Shown here: piece after piece, positions 50,797-59,377 of the stretch | Numbering within the stretch: position 1 is the first letter of the stretch | Layout: every line of letters begins with the position of its first letter | Assembly (NCBI GenBank): GCA_002715965.1 | Contig: PBAL01000087.1 | Coordinates: 153,910 to 217,909 of the forward strand | Length of the DNA stretch: 64,000 nt | Direction of reading: 5' to 3' | Source of the DNA: Verrucomicrobiales bacterium | GTDB lineage: Bacteria; Verrucomicrobiota; Verrucomicrobiia; Limisphaerales; JAYPXF01 | The notes under the pieces: model-generated | Seen by the model: the letters and a program-made list of their open reading frames with translations, nothing else | Database searches by the model: none | What the model was told of the DNA's origin: nothing | Position numbers and translations under genes: made by a program

Positions 50797-51879
50797 ATGT
50801 ACGACTGGCATATTTTTGAGGATTACCGGCGCAAGCTGCTCACGATCATTCGTGAGGGGATGGTCTTTGATTTCAAGGAGATGGCGCTGAGCATCTTCCG
50901 GCTACAGTATGAGGCGCTCCCGGCGTATCGGCGTTTCTGCAACAAGCGCCGGGTTTATGATTCACTGGGGATCTGGGAATTGATCCCGCCAATGCCGACA
51001 ACTGCGTTCAAGGAGCTGCCGCTCACGGCTTTGCCGGAGGACATCATCACGACGGTGTTTGAGTCGAGTGGAACCACGGGGCAGAAGCCCAGCCGGCATT
51101 TTCATTGCGAAGATTCGCTGACCGCCTACGAAGCGTCCTGTCTCAACTGGTTTCAGCAACACGTGTTGCCTCCGCTGGATGGCCATCGCTACATCATTCT
51201 GACTCCCGCGGCTGAAGATGCGCCTCATTCCTCGCTGGTCCACATGTTTGATACAATTGAACGCGTAGTCGGCGCGGCCACATCGGAGTTCGTTGGTGTG
51301 GCGAAGGACGGTGGTTGGCACATCGATCATGATCGCGTCATTGATCTGTTGGTAGACGCGGCTCGTTTCGATCGAACCGTGACGCTGTTGGGAACGGCCT
51401 TTTCGTTCGTGCATTTGTTGGACGAGTGCAAGAAACGCGACAAGACATTTCAATTGGCGCCGGGGTCGCGCGTCATGGAGACGGGGGGATATAAAGGCAA
51501 GTCACGGACCATGCCGAAGGATGAACTGCACAAGGCAATCACCGAGACGCTGGGCATTCAGCCGCAGTGGATCGTCTGCGAATACGGGATGAGTGAATTG
51601 AGTTCGCAGGCCTACGACCATGTCGCAGGGAGTGAAGAGTATCGCGTGTTTAGATTCCCTCCTTGGGCGCGCACGCGGGTGGTTTCGGCTGAGACCGGCA
51701 ACGAGGTCAAGCTTGGTGAGACGGGCCTGTTGCAGGTCTTCGATTTGGCGAATGTATACTCAATGATGGCCGTTCAAACTGAGGATCGGGTGAAGCGGCT
51801 TGAGGACGGCTTCGAACTTGTGGGACGCGTAAACGGCGCCGAACCGCGGGGGTGCTCCCTCATGCCGAGCGATTCATGA
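50797..51879 (+). CDS. LuxE-like acyl-protein synthetase
   Basis: 360 residues of the LuxE family, ATP-dependent enzymes that adenylate a fatty acid and hold it on a Cys for reduction by LuxC. Visible motifs are the AMP-binding loop FESSGTTGQKPSRHFH, the helix LLGTAFSFVHLLDECKK, SRVMETGGYKGKSR, and WIVCEYGMSELSSQAYDH. The C-terminus ends NGAEPRGCSLMP, carrying the family's terminal Cys that accepts the acyl group. ATG 50797 gives the usual family length; the open frame extends upstream to 50638 but would overlap the tRNA. The stop overlaps the start of the LuxC-like gene (ATGA), so the two are coupled. No luciferase genes (luxA, luxB) or luxD are nearby. Confidence 0.88.
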   Translation: MYDWHIFEDYRRKLLTIIREGMVFDFKEMALSIFRLQYEALPAYRRFCNKRRVYDSLGIWELIPPMPTTAFKELPLTALPEDIITTVFESSGTTGQKPSRHFHCEDSLTAYEASCLNWFQQHVLPPLDGHRYIILTPAAEDAPHSSLVHMFDTIERVVGAATSEFVGVAKDGGWHIDHDRVIDLLVDAARFDRTVTLLGTAFSFVHLLDECKKRDKTFQLAPGSRVMETGGYKGKSRTMPKDELHKAITETLGIQPQWIVCEYGMSELSSQAYDHVAGSEEYRVFRFPPWARTRVVSAETGNEVKLGETGLLQVFDLANVYSMMAVQTEDRVKRLEDGFELVGRVNGAEPRGCSLMPSDS

Positions 51880-53246
51880 AGGTCGAGATTCCGAATTACT
51901 TTCTGGCGGATCTGGGTCCGGAGGCCGAATTCACCGAATCGATGATCACCGAGGCCTGCCTGGCCTTGCGCCGAAATCGGGAACGTTACCTCGCGGTGCG
52001 TGATACTGGGGCGGTCATTCGCATCCTGAGCCAAACGGCGGAGAACTGGCTGGAAGACGACTATCCCTATCGCGAACTCGCGCTCGAAAAAGGGCCGGAA
52101 GAAACGGGCTTCTCCCGCGCCACCCTGAAAGCCGGACTGGATCATTTCTTCAATCAACTGACCGGCGAAAACTTGGAGGACCTGCTCTTGCAGGAACTAG
52201 GCCATTTCAAACGCATGGATTCACCGGCATCGGCAAGATACGAGGGGACGGCGCAACGAGCATCCGCCACAACCGGCTCGGACATGCTGCTGCACATTGC
52301 GGCTGGCAATATCCCCCTGCCGGCGATGATGAGCATAGTCTTGGGATTGCTCACGCGTTCGTCGCAATTCGTGAAGTGCGCCAGTGGAAGCAGTTATCTT
52401 CCGCGACTCTTCGCGCACTCGCTCTACGAAACGGATTCCAAGATCGGTGCGTGCATCGAACTCGCGGAATGGAAGGGCGGAAACGAAGCCTTGGAGAAAG
52501 TACTGTTCCACTATGCCGAATCGGTCACGGCGACGGGCTCGGATGAAACATTGGAGGCAATCGAGAAGCGGCTCCCGCGTGGAACTCGATTCGTAGGTCA
52601 TGGGCATCGGGTGAGTTTCGGTTATGTGACCAAGGAAGCCATGGGCGGTTATCGCGCGAAACGAATGGTGCGAGATGCGGCTGACGACGTCGTCGCTTGG
52701 AATCAACTGGGTTGCCTCTCACCGCATGTGTTCTATGTGGAAGATGACAGCCGTGACTTTGCGTATCAGTTTGCGGAGATGCTAGCCGGCGAACTGGCCA
52801 AGCGCGAGAAGGAGGAGCCTCGGGGGGAAGTTCCGCAAGAGGTTGCCGAACAGATTGCCTCGCGTCGTTCGATGTATGAAGTCCGTGCGGCTCATCTGCC
52901 CGATGCAACGCGGCATTGGTACAGTGAAGGATCGACAGCCTGGTCGGTGATTTACGAGACGGACACTTTGTTTCAATTGTCATGCATGCATCGGTTCATC
53001 TACGTGAAGTCCACGCCGAATCTCGAAGAGACGCTCAAAGGCGCGGAGACGGTTCGAGACAACATTTCCACGGTCGGGCTGGGCGCAGGCGAAGATGAGA
53101 AGGAAGAGATCGTGATGCATTTGGCGCGCTGGGGAGTGTCGCGCGTCTGTGCGTTGGGGCAGATGCAGAAACCGCCATTGACCTGGCGCCATGATGGCCG
53201 GCCATTGCTCAGTGATCTGGTGCGCTGGACCGATTGGGAACAATGA
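51876..53246 (+). CDS. LuxC-like acyl-CoA/acyl-protein reductase
   Basis: 456 residues of the aldehyde-dehydrogenase-like LuxC family, which reduces an acyl thioester to an aldehyde with NADPH. Signals are LLHIAAGNIPLPAMMSIVLG, FVKCASGSSYLPRLFA, SVTATGSDETLEAIEKRLP, GHGHRVSFGYVTKEAM and AWNQLGCLSPHVFYVEDD, the last carrying the catalytic Cys. A late helical part (YETDTLFQLSCMHRFIYVKS) completes the fold. Paired with the LuxE-like gene it forms a fatty-aldehyde-producing reductase, possibly for wax-ester, aryl-polyene or other lipid synthesis rather than light. Start ATG 51876 overlaps the luxE stop. The 3' end is followed by a MITE-like element. Confidence 0.88.
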   Translation: MKVEIPNYFLADLGPEAEFTESMITEACLALRRNRERYLAVRDTGAVIRILSQTAENWLEDDYPYRELALEKGPEETGFSRATLKAGLDHFFNQLTGENLEDLLLQELGHFKRMDSPASARYEGTAQRASATTGSDMLLHIAAGNIPLPAMMSIVLGLLTRSSQFVKCASGSSYLPRLFAHSLYETDSKIGACIELAEWKGGNEALEKVLFHYAESVTATGSDETLEAIEKRLPRGTRFVGHGHRVSFGYVTKEAMGGYRAKRMVRDAADDVVAWNQLGCLSPHVFYVEDDSRDFAYQFAEMLAGELAKREKEEPRGEVPQEVAEQIASRRSMYEVRAAHLPDATRHWYSEGSTAWSVIYETDTLFQLSCMHRFIYVKSTPNLEETLKGAETVRDNISTVGLGAGEDEKEEIVMHLARWGVSRVCALGQMQKPPLTWRHDGRPLLSDLVRWTDWEQ

Positions 53247-53275
53247 GATTCAGAAGATTCGTCCAACCAGAAACT

Positions 53276-53472
53276 GGAGCGCCGAGCATTGCTCGGCAGA
53301 TCACTCCGATCAAATGGTGCTCCCTCAGTCATTTTCAAGTTCTCTCCACCTTGTTCATCGGAATCCGGCGTGGTGCCGTTGACATGAAAGCCAATCCTGC
53401 CGCTCGCCGTTAAAATGACCAAGCGAGCGCAGTTGAAAACAGCCACCAATGCCGAACAGTGCTCGGCGCTCC
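53276..53472. mobile_element. MITE-like palindromic element, copy A
   Basis: 197 bp bounded by GGAGCGCCGAGCATTGCTCG at the left and, in reverse complement, GGAGCGCCGAGCACTGTTCG at the right. The arms stay complementary for about 70 bp: GCTCCCTCAGTCATTTT inside the left arm matches GCTCGCTTGGTCATTTT inside the right one. No transposase is encoded. The related copy B lies at 56332-56499. Its right end is 13 bp upstream of the queD start, so it supplies that gene's leader and perhaps its promoter. Confidence 0.72.
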
Positions 53473-53485
53473 TGCGAAATCAATC

Positions 53486-53848
53486 ATGGAACTGAGAAAG
53501 ACCTTTCAATTCGAGGCGGCCCACTTGCTGCCGCATCTGCCGGAAGATCACAAGTGCCGTCGGCTGCATGGGCATTCGTTCCAGGTCGAGGTTGTGATCG
53601 AGGGCGACTGCGATCCGGAGTTGGGCTGGGTGATGGATTACGCAGATATCAAGGCGGCCTTCAAACCGTTCTGGAATCAGCTGGATCATCATTACCTCAA
53701 TGAAATTCCGGGTCTGGAGAATCCGACGAGTGAGAACGTCGCCATCTGGGTTTGGGAGAAACTGAAGCCCGAGCTGCCCATGCTTATCGAAGTGGTGGTT
53801 GCCGAGACCTGCAACGCGCGTTGCGTCTATCGCGGACCGAAGGCGTAA
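53486..53848 (+). CDS. queD: 6-pyruvoyl-tetrahydropterin synthase/QueD family protein
   Basis: 120 residues, the length of QueD. The zinc-binding His come from FEAAHLL and RLHGHSFQVEV, and the catalytic Cys lies in DHKCRRLHGH. VMDYADIKAAFKPFWNQLDH and HYLNEIPGLENPTSENVAIW are family-typical, as is the end VVVAETCNARCVYRG with the Glu that binds the pterin. QueD makes 6-carboxy-5,6,7,8-tetrahydropterin in the queuosine and archaeosine routes; a PTPS function is the alternative. ATG 53486 is 13 bp after the palindromic element. The TAA overlaps the next ATG (TAATG), so it is coupled to the U32 peptidase-like gene; queC and queE are not in the window. Confidence 0.85.
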   Translation: MELRKTFQFEAAHLLPHLPEDHKCRRLHGHSFQVEVVIEGDCDPELGWVMDYADIKAAFKPFWNQLDHHYLNEIPGLENPTSENVAIWVWEKLKPELPMLIEVVVAETCNARCVYRGPKA

Positions 53849-56310
53849 TGTCCGATCACCGGACAAACAAGCCTGAGTTGCTCGCGCCAGCCGGTGATTG
53901 GGAGTGTGTCAAGGCCGCGGTCGAGAACGGTGCGGATGCAATCTACTTCGGCCTGGACAAGTTCAATGCGCGCATGCGGGCGAAGAACTTCACGACGTCG
54001 GATCTACCCGAGTTGATGGCGTTTCTTCATTCTCGCGGAGTGCGCGGTTACGTCACGTTCAACACCCTTGTCTTCTCAAACGAACTCGCCGATGCGGAAC
54101 GGTTTCTCCGCTCGATCATCGCTGCCGGTGTGGATGCCGTAATCGTGCAGGATATCGGTGTTTGCGGCTTGATCCGAAAGCTGTCCCCCGATTTTCCAAT
54201 CCACGCTTCCACGCAGATGACCGTTTCGAGTGCGGGCGGGCTTGAGTTTGCGAGGAAGATTGGATGCGACCTCGTGGTGTTGGCGCGCGAGTGTTCGATC
54301 GCTGAAATTGAGAGCATTCAAAAGGCGAATCAGTCCAACCTGCCGGTGGAAGTTTTCGTGCACGGCGCGCTTTGCGTTGCTTACTCAGGTCAATGTCTTA
54401 CCAGCGAGTCACTCGGGGGGCGCTCGGCCAATCGTGGCGAGTGTGCGCAGGCATGCCGCATGCCCTACGAATTGATCTCGGATGGGAAGCTTGTTGACAC
54501 GGGTGGGCGCCAGTATTTGTTGAGCCCTCAAGACCTTGCGGGTTTGGAAGTCGTTCCTCGCCTGGTGGAACAGGGGATTGCCTCTCTGAAGATCGAAGGT
54601 CGGCTCAAGTCACCAGAGTACGTCGCAAGTATCACACGGGTTTATCGCGATGCGATCGATGAAGTCGCCAAGCGCGATGAACAGTCGGATCGTTATGAAT
54701 TGGAGATGGCCTTCTCACGCGGTCTGTTCACCGGTTGGTTCGATGGGATCGACAACCAGAATCTCGTTCATGCGCGCTTTGGCAAGAAACGTGGCGTCTT
54801 TCTGGGTGAAGTGACGCGGGTTGAGAAGAATCATGTCTGGGCGAAACTTGAGTCGAATCTGAAAGCCGGAGATGGAATCGTATTTGATGCGAACAATCCG
54901 GCTGAAGGTGAAGAAGGCGGTCGCGTGTTCGCGACGAAGGAAAGTAGGAGTGGTGAGACGAAGATCGAGTTCAGGCGTGGCGCCGTGGATTTTGCGCGTG
55001 TCGCGACGGGCGACAAACTGTGGAAGACGGATGATCCTGATCTGAACAAACGGGTGAGGAAGACCTTTGACGGCGATCAGCCCAGGTATCGCCGTCCGGT
55101 TGATTTTGAAGTGCACGGAAAGGCAGGGGAGCCATTGATCTTGATCGTGCGCGATGAACTTGGGCGAACGGTCCAGGCGGATTCGGAAGTGACGCTGCAA
55201 GATGCCGAAAAGCACGCGCTTGATGAATATCGGATCGCTCAGCAATTGGGCCGGCTTGGTGGCACTCCCTTCGAAATGGGACGCATCGAGAACGAGCTTG
55301 TGGGCGAACTGATGCTGCCGGTGAGCGCGTTGAATCAAGTCAGGCGCTCCGCAATTTCCAAGCTCGAAGCGTTGCGTCGCGAGCCCCTTCGTTGGAAACT
55401 CAACGCTGAACCGATGGTCTTTCAGAATCCTCCGTCGGAATCGAAGGAGGCCGACGCTGAGTTGATCGTACACATTCGTGAACCACATCAACTTGAGGTC
55501 GTGCTCAATTCAGGGACTCGCACGATTTACGCCGACTTTGAAGATCCGAAGAAATATCGCGCAGCGGTTGCGCAGCTACGTGAATGGAATGCCGCCAACG
55601 ATCAGGCTGTCGAACTGTTCGTGGCACCCCCGCGGGTTTTCAAGGCTGGGGATGAATGGATACTGAAGCAGGTGCGTTCCTGTGATGCGGACGGTTACCT
55701 GATCCGAAACTACGACCACCTGCACTGGTTCTCCGACGATCGAATGGTTGGCGATTTTTCACTGAACGTTGCAAACCAACTGACGGCTGAGTATTTCATC
55801 CAGGAGTTCGGCCTCGAACGTGTCTTGGCTTCCTACGATCTGAACAATGTTCAGTTGGAAGCACTGTTGAAATCTGCTCCCGCGAATTGGTTCGAAGTCA
55901 CCATCCATCAGCACATGCCGATGTTTTACATGGAGCATTGCGTGTTTTGCGCGTTCATGTCGAAGGGCAGGGACTATCACGATTGCGGTCGGCCATGTGA
56001 CAAGCACGAGGTGAAGCTGCGCGATCGGGTGGGCATGGAGCATCCACTGAAAGCCGATGCAGGTTGTCGCAATACTGTTTACAATGCGCGGGCACAAACC
56101 GGTGCGGAATCTGTGCAGCGACTGCTCGAGCTGGGCGTTCGGCGTTTCCGTGTGGATTTCCTGACCGAACAGCCATCCGAGATCGCCACCACCATCGCTT
56201 GCTATCGTGATCTGTTGGATGGCCGAATGAGCGGTGTTGAATTGTGGCAGCAGCTGAAACTGCAGAATCAACTGGGCGTGACTCGGGGGCAACAGTTTGT
56301 GATGGAATAG
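53848..56310 (+). CDS. U32 peptidase-like RNA hydroxylation protein (RlhA/TrhP type)
   Basis: 820 residues. The N-terminal half is the U32 domain: ELLAPAGDWECVKAAVENGA, DAIYFGLDKFNARMRAKNF, VQDIGVCGLIRKLSPDFPIH, VFVHGALCVAYSGQCLTS, GGRSANRGECAQACRMPY with the conserved Cys set, and SLKIEGRLKSPEYVASITRV. The second half has a DUF3656-like region and a C-terminal Cys cluster (HCVFCAFMSKGRDYHDCGRP, then DAGCRNTVYNARAQTG), which may bind an iron-sulfur cluster. In Escherichia coli the U32 proteins RlhA and TrhP hydroxylate 23S rRNA and tRNA, so an RNA-modification role is more likely than proteolysis. The coupling with queD supports this. Length exceeds the single-domain members because of the added C-terminal half. 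Confidence 0.87.
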   Translation: MSDHRTNKPELLAPAGDWECVKAAVENGADAIYFGLDKFNARMRAKNFTTSDLPELMAFLHSRGVRGYVTFNTLVFSNELADAERFLRSIIAAGVDAVIVQDIGVCGLIRKLSPDFPIHASTQMTVSSAGGLEFARKIGCDLVVLARECSIAEIESIQKANQSNLPVEVFVHGALCVAYSGQCLTSESLGGRSANRGECAQACRMPYELISDGKLVDTGGRQYLLSPQDLAGLEVVPRLVEQGIASLKIEGRLKSPEYVASITRVYRDAIDEVAKRDEQSDRYELEMAFSRGLFTGWFDGIDNQNLVHARFGKKRGVFLGEVTRVEKNHVWAKLESNLKAGDGIVFDANNPAEGEEGGRVFATKESRSGETKIEFRRGAVDFARVATGDKLWKTDDPDLNKRVRKTFDGDQPRYRRPVDFEVHGKAGEPLILIVRDELGRTVQADSEVTLQDAEKHALDEYRIAQQLGRLGGTPFEMGRIENELVGELMLPVSALNQVRRSAISKLEALRREPLRWKLNAEPMVFQNPPSESKEADAELIVHIREPHQLEVVLNSGTRTIYADFEDPKKYRAAVAQLREWNAANDQAVELFVAPPRVFKAGDEWILKQVRSCDADGYLIRNYDHLHWFSDDRMVGDFSLNVANQLTAEYFIQEFGLERVLASYDLNNVQLEALLKSAPANWFEVTIHQHMPMFYMEHCVFCAFMSKGRDYHDCGRPCDKHEVKLRDRVGMEHPLKADAGCRNTVYNARAQTGAESVQRLLELGVRRFRVDFLTEQPSEIATTIACYRDLLDGRMSGVELWQQLKLQNQLGVTRGQQFVME

Positions 56311-56331
56311 GAGGCGCTCTGAACCCAGGTT

Positions 56332-56499
56332 GGAGCGCCGAGCACGGCTCGGCGTGGTGACCTGGCCGATGTTGCTCGCTCAGTCCTTTTCACGAACTCT
56401 TGGAAGCTTCTTCATCGTCGTCTTGGGTAAACACAAACTTAAGACGACTGAGTGGGCTTCATTGAATTGAACAAGAAGCCGGCCAATGGTCGGCGCTCC
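56332..56499. mobile_element. MITE-like palindromic element, copy B
   Basis: 168 bp bounded by GGAGCGCCGAGCACGGCTCG and, in reverse complement at the right, GGAGCGCCGACCATTGGCCG. Left-arm GCTCGCTCAGTCCTTTT matches copy A (GCTCCCTCAGTCATTTT) and the right arm in reverse complement (CCCACTCAGTCGTCTT). The central part forms an additional stem (GTCGTCTT with AAGACGAC). No open frame of note. It lies just after the U32 gene, so copies A and B bracket the queD-U32 pair. Confidence 0.72.
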
Positions 56500-56530
56500 G
56501 ATTTAATCAGCTCACTCGTGATGGCCCACT

Positions 56531-58228
56531 TCATCGACCGATCACGTTCGATTCCACCCTCGGCACATGGATGTCCCGGCTGAGGAGTTCCCAGTTGTTG
56601 TATTGAATTCTGGCTGGATACCATTTGCCCTGCATCGGGGCGACGCGGATGTATCCCTCCTGCCCGCTCTGTGAGCGGTGCTCGTGGCCCCAGTGAGCCT
56701 CTTTTCGGTCGACGCGCCATTTGACCTGCATCATAAACTCGCGCGGGTCCCTGGTATCTTCCAGCTCGACGAGTTTTGCTTCGACGATTTCAAGCACGGT
56801 GTTCTCCGATTCGGCATTCGACAGTATGTGGCGAACAACCTCCAAGGCCTCTTCGCTTGTGACACGTTCCTGAACGAATGGTGCGTGCCACTCCAGAATT
56901 CTCGCAAATGGAGCTCCGATGATCATGACCAGAATGAGCTGCATCACTGTCCGTCGCTCGGGACCGATGCCGCAGAGCCAGGTCACAAATAACAGCACGC
57001 CCATCACTGCGCCGATGAAGGTGATGAGGGAGAACTTCAGCGGCTTCAACGGAGGGGCGCTTAGATATTCAGCCGGTTCGTCGGCTGCGGTGGTGCTCCA
57101 AACCATGTTTGTATGTGAGGGCGTCAGGAAGTGCTCCTTTGTTCCGCCGAGATAATCGTTCACGGTGAGTTTGAGGAACGGCATCTCGTCGGAGAAAAGA
57201 TTCCATTGAAAGCCGACATTCGTCGGTGACAACCAACCGTCGTATTCAACGTCGACGGCATAGCGGGTCTGCCAGCGATGCAGTTCTTCGGATTGAGGTC
57301 TCGCTCGATCGAGGTCCCGCGTTTCAGGGCCCACGATATAGGGAGAGAAACTGACGATGAATCGCCGGCGGCCATTGGAACGAACCCGCGACGATTGGTC
57401 CACCGTGTTCCAGAGCTTCATGATGCGTGGTGAAAACACACGCCCGATTTCGGTTTCAGGATTGATAAACTGATTGGTCGGGATCAGGGAGGAGTCCCAA
57501 GATTCAATGATGTGCAGCGGTGCGACCAGTTGGAAGCGGGTGAGATGCGGCTCGATGTAGAGGAATGCATGAACGCCATTCTGGTCCGGGATGCCGAGGT
57601 TCGCTTCGTGTTGCCGTGCATTGCGTGCACGCAATGCCGCCAGACCGCGAAGTTCCGGGGCGTTGGGAACCCGTTGAATCTGAAACGTCTTCGGAATGCC
57701 CGGTTTCAGTTTCTGAGAACCACCCAGCGGCCGCCCGTCCTTGAGCAGAGTCAGGTCCACCTGCGATGGAACCACCGATTCCTTGCCACCATACTCCTGC
57801 CGAAAGGTGAGGAATTCCGATTCAAGTTCGTAAGCGTAAGAGAAGTCGAATGTGATGGTGTCATTGGGCAGATCCAATACATGAACACCCGGTTCCGGAA
57901 TCGTGTTCGTTGCGATGCCGGTCAGCGTCGGTTGCAGGCGTGATCCGTATTGATCCAGGATGACAAAACAGTCCTTTAGAAACTGAACATGTCTTTCTGT
58001 TGCCCGCAGAAGATCGCTGGATGGAATGCGCTTCATCTCATTCGTGCTGACCGGGTGGAAAAGCGTGAGGTCTTCAAACTTGATCTCAAATCGCGCGGTG
58101 ATTGCGTTGGACTTGACAACCGCAATCACCTGGCTTTCCGAAAGTGGATGGGCGCAAGAGTTTTGCCAGGCAAAAGAGAAGAGCGCGGCAAATGCGCAGA
58201 GCAGGGTGGGTGATTGCGTTTTCCTCAT
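56531..58228 (-). CDS. Exported membrane protein of unknown function
   Basis: 565 residues. A signal peptide (MRKTQSPTLLCAFAALFSFA) leads into HPLSESQVIAVVKSNAITAR, a start reminiscent of HupE-like proteins, then about 400 residues of beta-rich extracytoplasmic sequence (ITFDFSYAYELESEFLTFRQ, VHAFLYIEPHLTRFQLVAPL, RFIVSFSPYIVGPETRDLDR). Two hydrophobic helices follow (FSLITFIGAVMGVLLFVTWL, TVMQLILVMIIGAPFARILE) and a roughly 120-residue C-terminal region (FMMQVKWRVDRKEAHWG). The family is not recognised. ATG 58228 is chosen for the signal. The gene begins 28 bp after hemB and is probably co-transcribed with it, which does not reveal its job. Confidence 0.65.
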   Translation of the reverse strand: MRKTQSPTLLCAFAALFSFAWQNSCAHPLSESQVIAVVKSNAITARFEIKFEDLTLFHPVSTNEMKRIPSSDLLRATERHVQFLKDCFVILDQYGSRLQPTLTGIATNTIPEPGVHVLDLPNDTITFDFSYAYELESEFLTFRQEYGGKESVVPSQVDLTLLKDGRPLGGSQKLKPGIPKTFQIQRVPNAPELRGLAALRARNARQHEANLGIPDQNGVHAFLYIEPHLTRFQLVAPLHIIESWDSSLIPTNQFINPETEIGRVFSPRIMKLWNTVDQSSRVRSNGRRRFIVSFSPYIVGPETRDLDRARPQSEELHRWQTRYAVDVEYDGWLSPTNVGFQWNLFSDEMPFLKLTVNDYLGGTKEHFLTPSHTNMVWSTTAADEPAEYLSAPPLKPLKFSLITFIGAVMGVLLFVTWLCGIGPERRTVMQLILVMIIGAPFARILEWHAPFVQERVTSEEALEVVRHILSNAESENTVLEIVEAKLVELEDTRDPREFMMQVKWRVDRKEAHWGHEHRSQSGQEGYIRVAPMQGKWYPARIQYNNWELLSRDIHVPRVESNVIGR

Positions 58229-58256
58229 CGGCTTGTGAGATGAGGTTTCATGAAGG

Positions 58257-59243
58257 TCAGGCGTTGGCCAATTCCTTGGCAAAGTAAGTGAGGATCACAT
58301 CGGCTCCGGCGCGTTTCAGGGAGAGCAGCGATTCGTTCCGCGTCTTCTCGTAATCGAGCCAGCCAAGCTTGGCCGTAGCGTGGATCTGGGCGTATTCACC
58401 GCTGACTTGATACGCGGCAATCGGCAGCGAGCTGGCCTCGCGCAAGTCGCGGATGATGTCGAGATAGGGCCCGCCCGGTTTGACCATCAACATGTCCGCG
58501 CCTTCACCTTCATCGAGTAATGCGTCCCTGATCGCCTCGCGCCGATTCGCCGGATTGAGTTGATAGCTGCGTTTGTCCAGCGATCGCGTTCCCGCAGCGG
58601 ATGCGCTTCCCACAGCGTCGCGGAACGGTCCGTAGTAAGCCGAAGCAAATTTCGCCGAGTAGGCCAGGATTCCGGTCTGGTTCAGTCCTTTCGAGTCGAG
58701 CGCTTTGCGAATCGCACCAACGCGTCCATCCATCATGTCACTTGGGGCCACAAAATGTGCGCCGGCTTCGGCGTGCACAATCGCCATCTTGGTGAGCGTT
58801 TCCACGGTCGCATCATTGACCACGTCCGAGCCGTCCTCGGTGAGAATCCCGTCGTGTCCGTGACTCGTGAAAGGATCCAGTGCGATGTCTGCAAACAGCA
58901 ACAAATCCGGAACTTCCCCATTGATCGCGCGCAGTGCTCTCGGACCAAGCCCGTCCGGATTGGTGGACTCCTTGCCCAGCGGATCTTTCTTCTCATCCGG
59001 CGTCACTGGAAACAATGCCACACCACGAACTCCCGCATCGCAGAGTTCCTTGCACTCCTGCACCAAGTCGGTAATCGAGAATCGAAACTGATTCGGCATG
59101 GACTCGATCGGAACCGGTGCGCCGTCGTCAGCCTTCACAAACAGCGGGGCGATCAGGTCCGTGATCTCAACCCGGGCTTCCTGCACCAGATCACGAATGG
59201 CGCTGGAGGAACGGAGTCGTCGTGGACGTTTGAGGAGATTCAT
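58257..59243 (-). CDS. hemB: Delta-aminolevulinic acid dehydratase (porphobilinogen synthase)
   Basis: 328 residues. The enzyme joins two 5-aminolevulinate molecules to porphobilinogen in heme synthesis. Both Schiff-base Lys are present: ILAYSAKFASAYYGPFRDA and MLMVKPGGPYLDIIRDL. The metal site reads FADIALDPFTSHGHDGIL, with Asp in place of the three Cys of zinc enzymes, so it belongs to the magnesium-type branch. VAPSDMMDGRVGAIRKAL and YQVSGEYAQIHA are further signatures. ATG 59243 (MNLLKRPRRLRSSSAIRD) is the family-typical start; ATG 59267 is possible. It is divergent from argH by 134 bp. Several cytochrome-type proteins in the window need heme, but no direct regulatory link is visible. Confidence 0.95.
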   Translation of the reverse strand: MNLLKRPRRLRSSSAIRDLVQEARVEITDLIAPLFVKADDGAPVPIESMPNQFRFSITDLVQECKELCDAGVRGVALFPVTPDEKKDPLGKESTNPDGLGPRALRAINGEVPDLLLFADIALDPFTSHGHDGILTEDGSDVVNDATVETLTKMAIVHAEAGAHFVAPSDMMDGRVGAIRKALDSKGLNQTGILAYSAKFASAYYGPFRDAVGSASAAGTRSLDKRSYQLNPANRREAIRDALLDEGEGADMLMVKPGGPYLDIIRDLREASSLPIAAYQVSGEYAQIHATAKLGWLDYEKTRNESLLSLKRAGADVILTYFAKELANA

Positions 59244-59377
59244 GCGAACGGAGTTTCCGATTTGCATGATGCTTTGCAAGTAAACTTGAGGATGCCGCGG
59301 TCGTGATTGCTTGAGGTGCAGTTCCACCTTTCACCGTGACATTTCTTCCGTCACTGGCCAAATTCCCGGTCCAGTTG

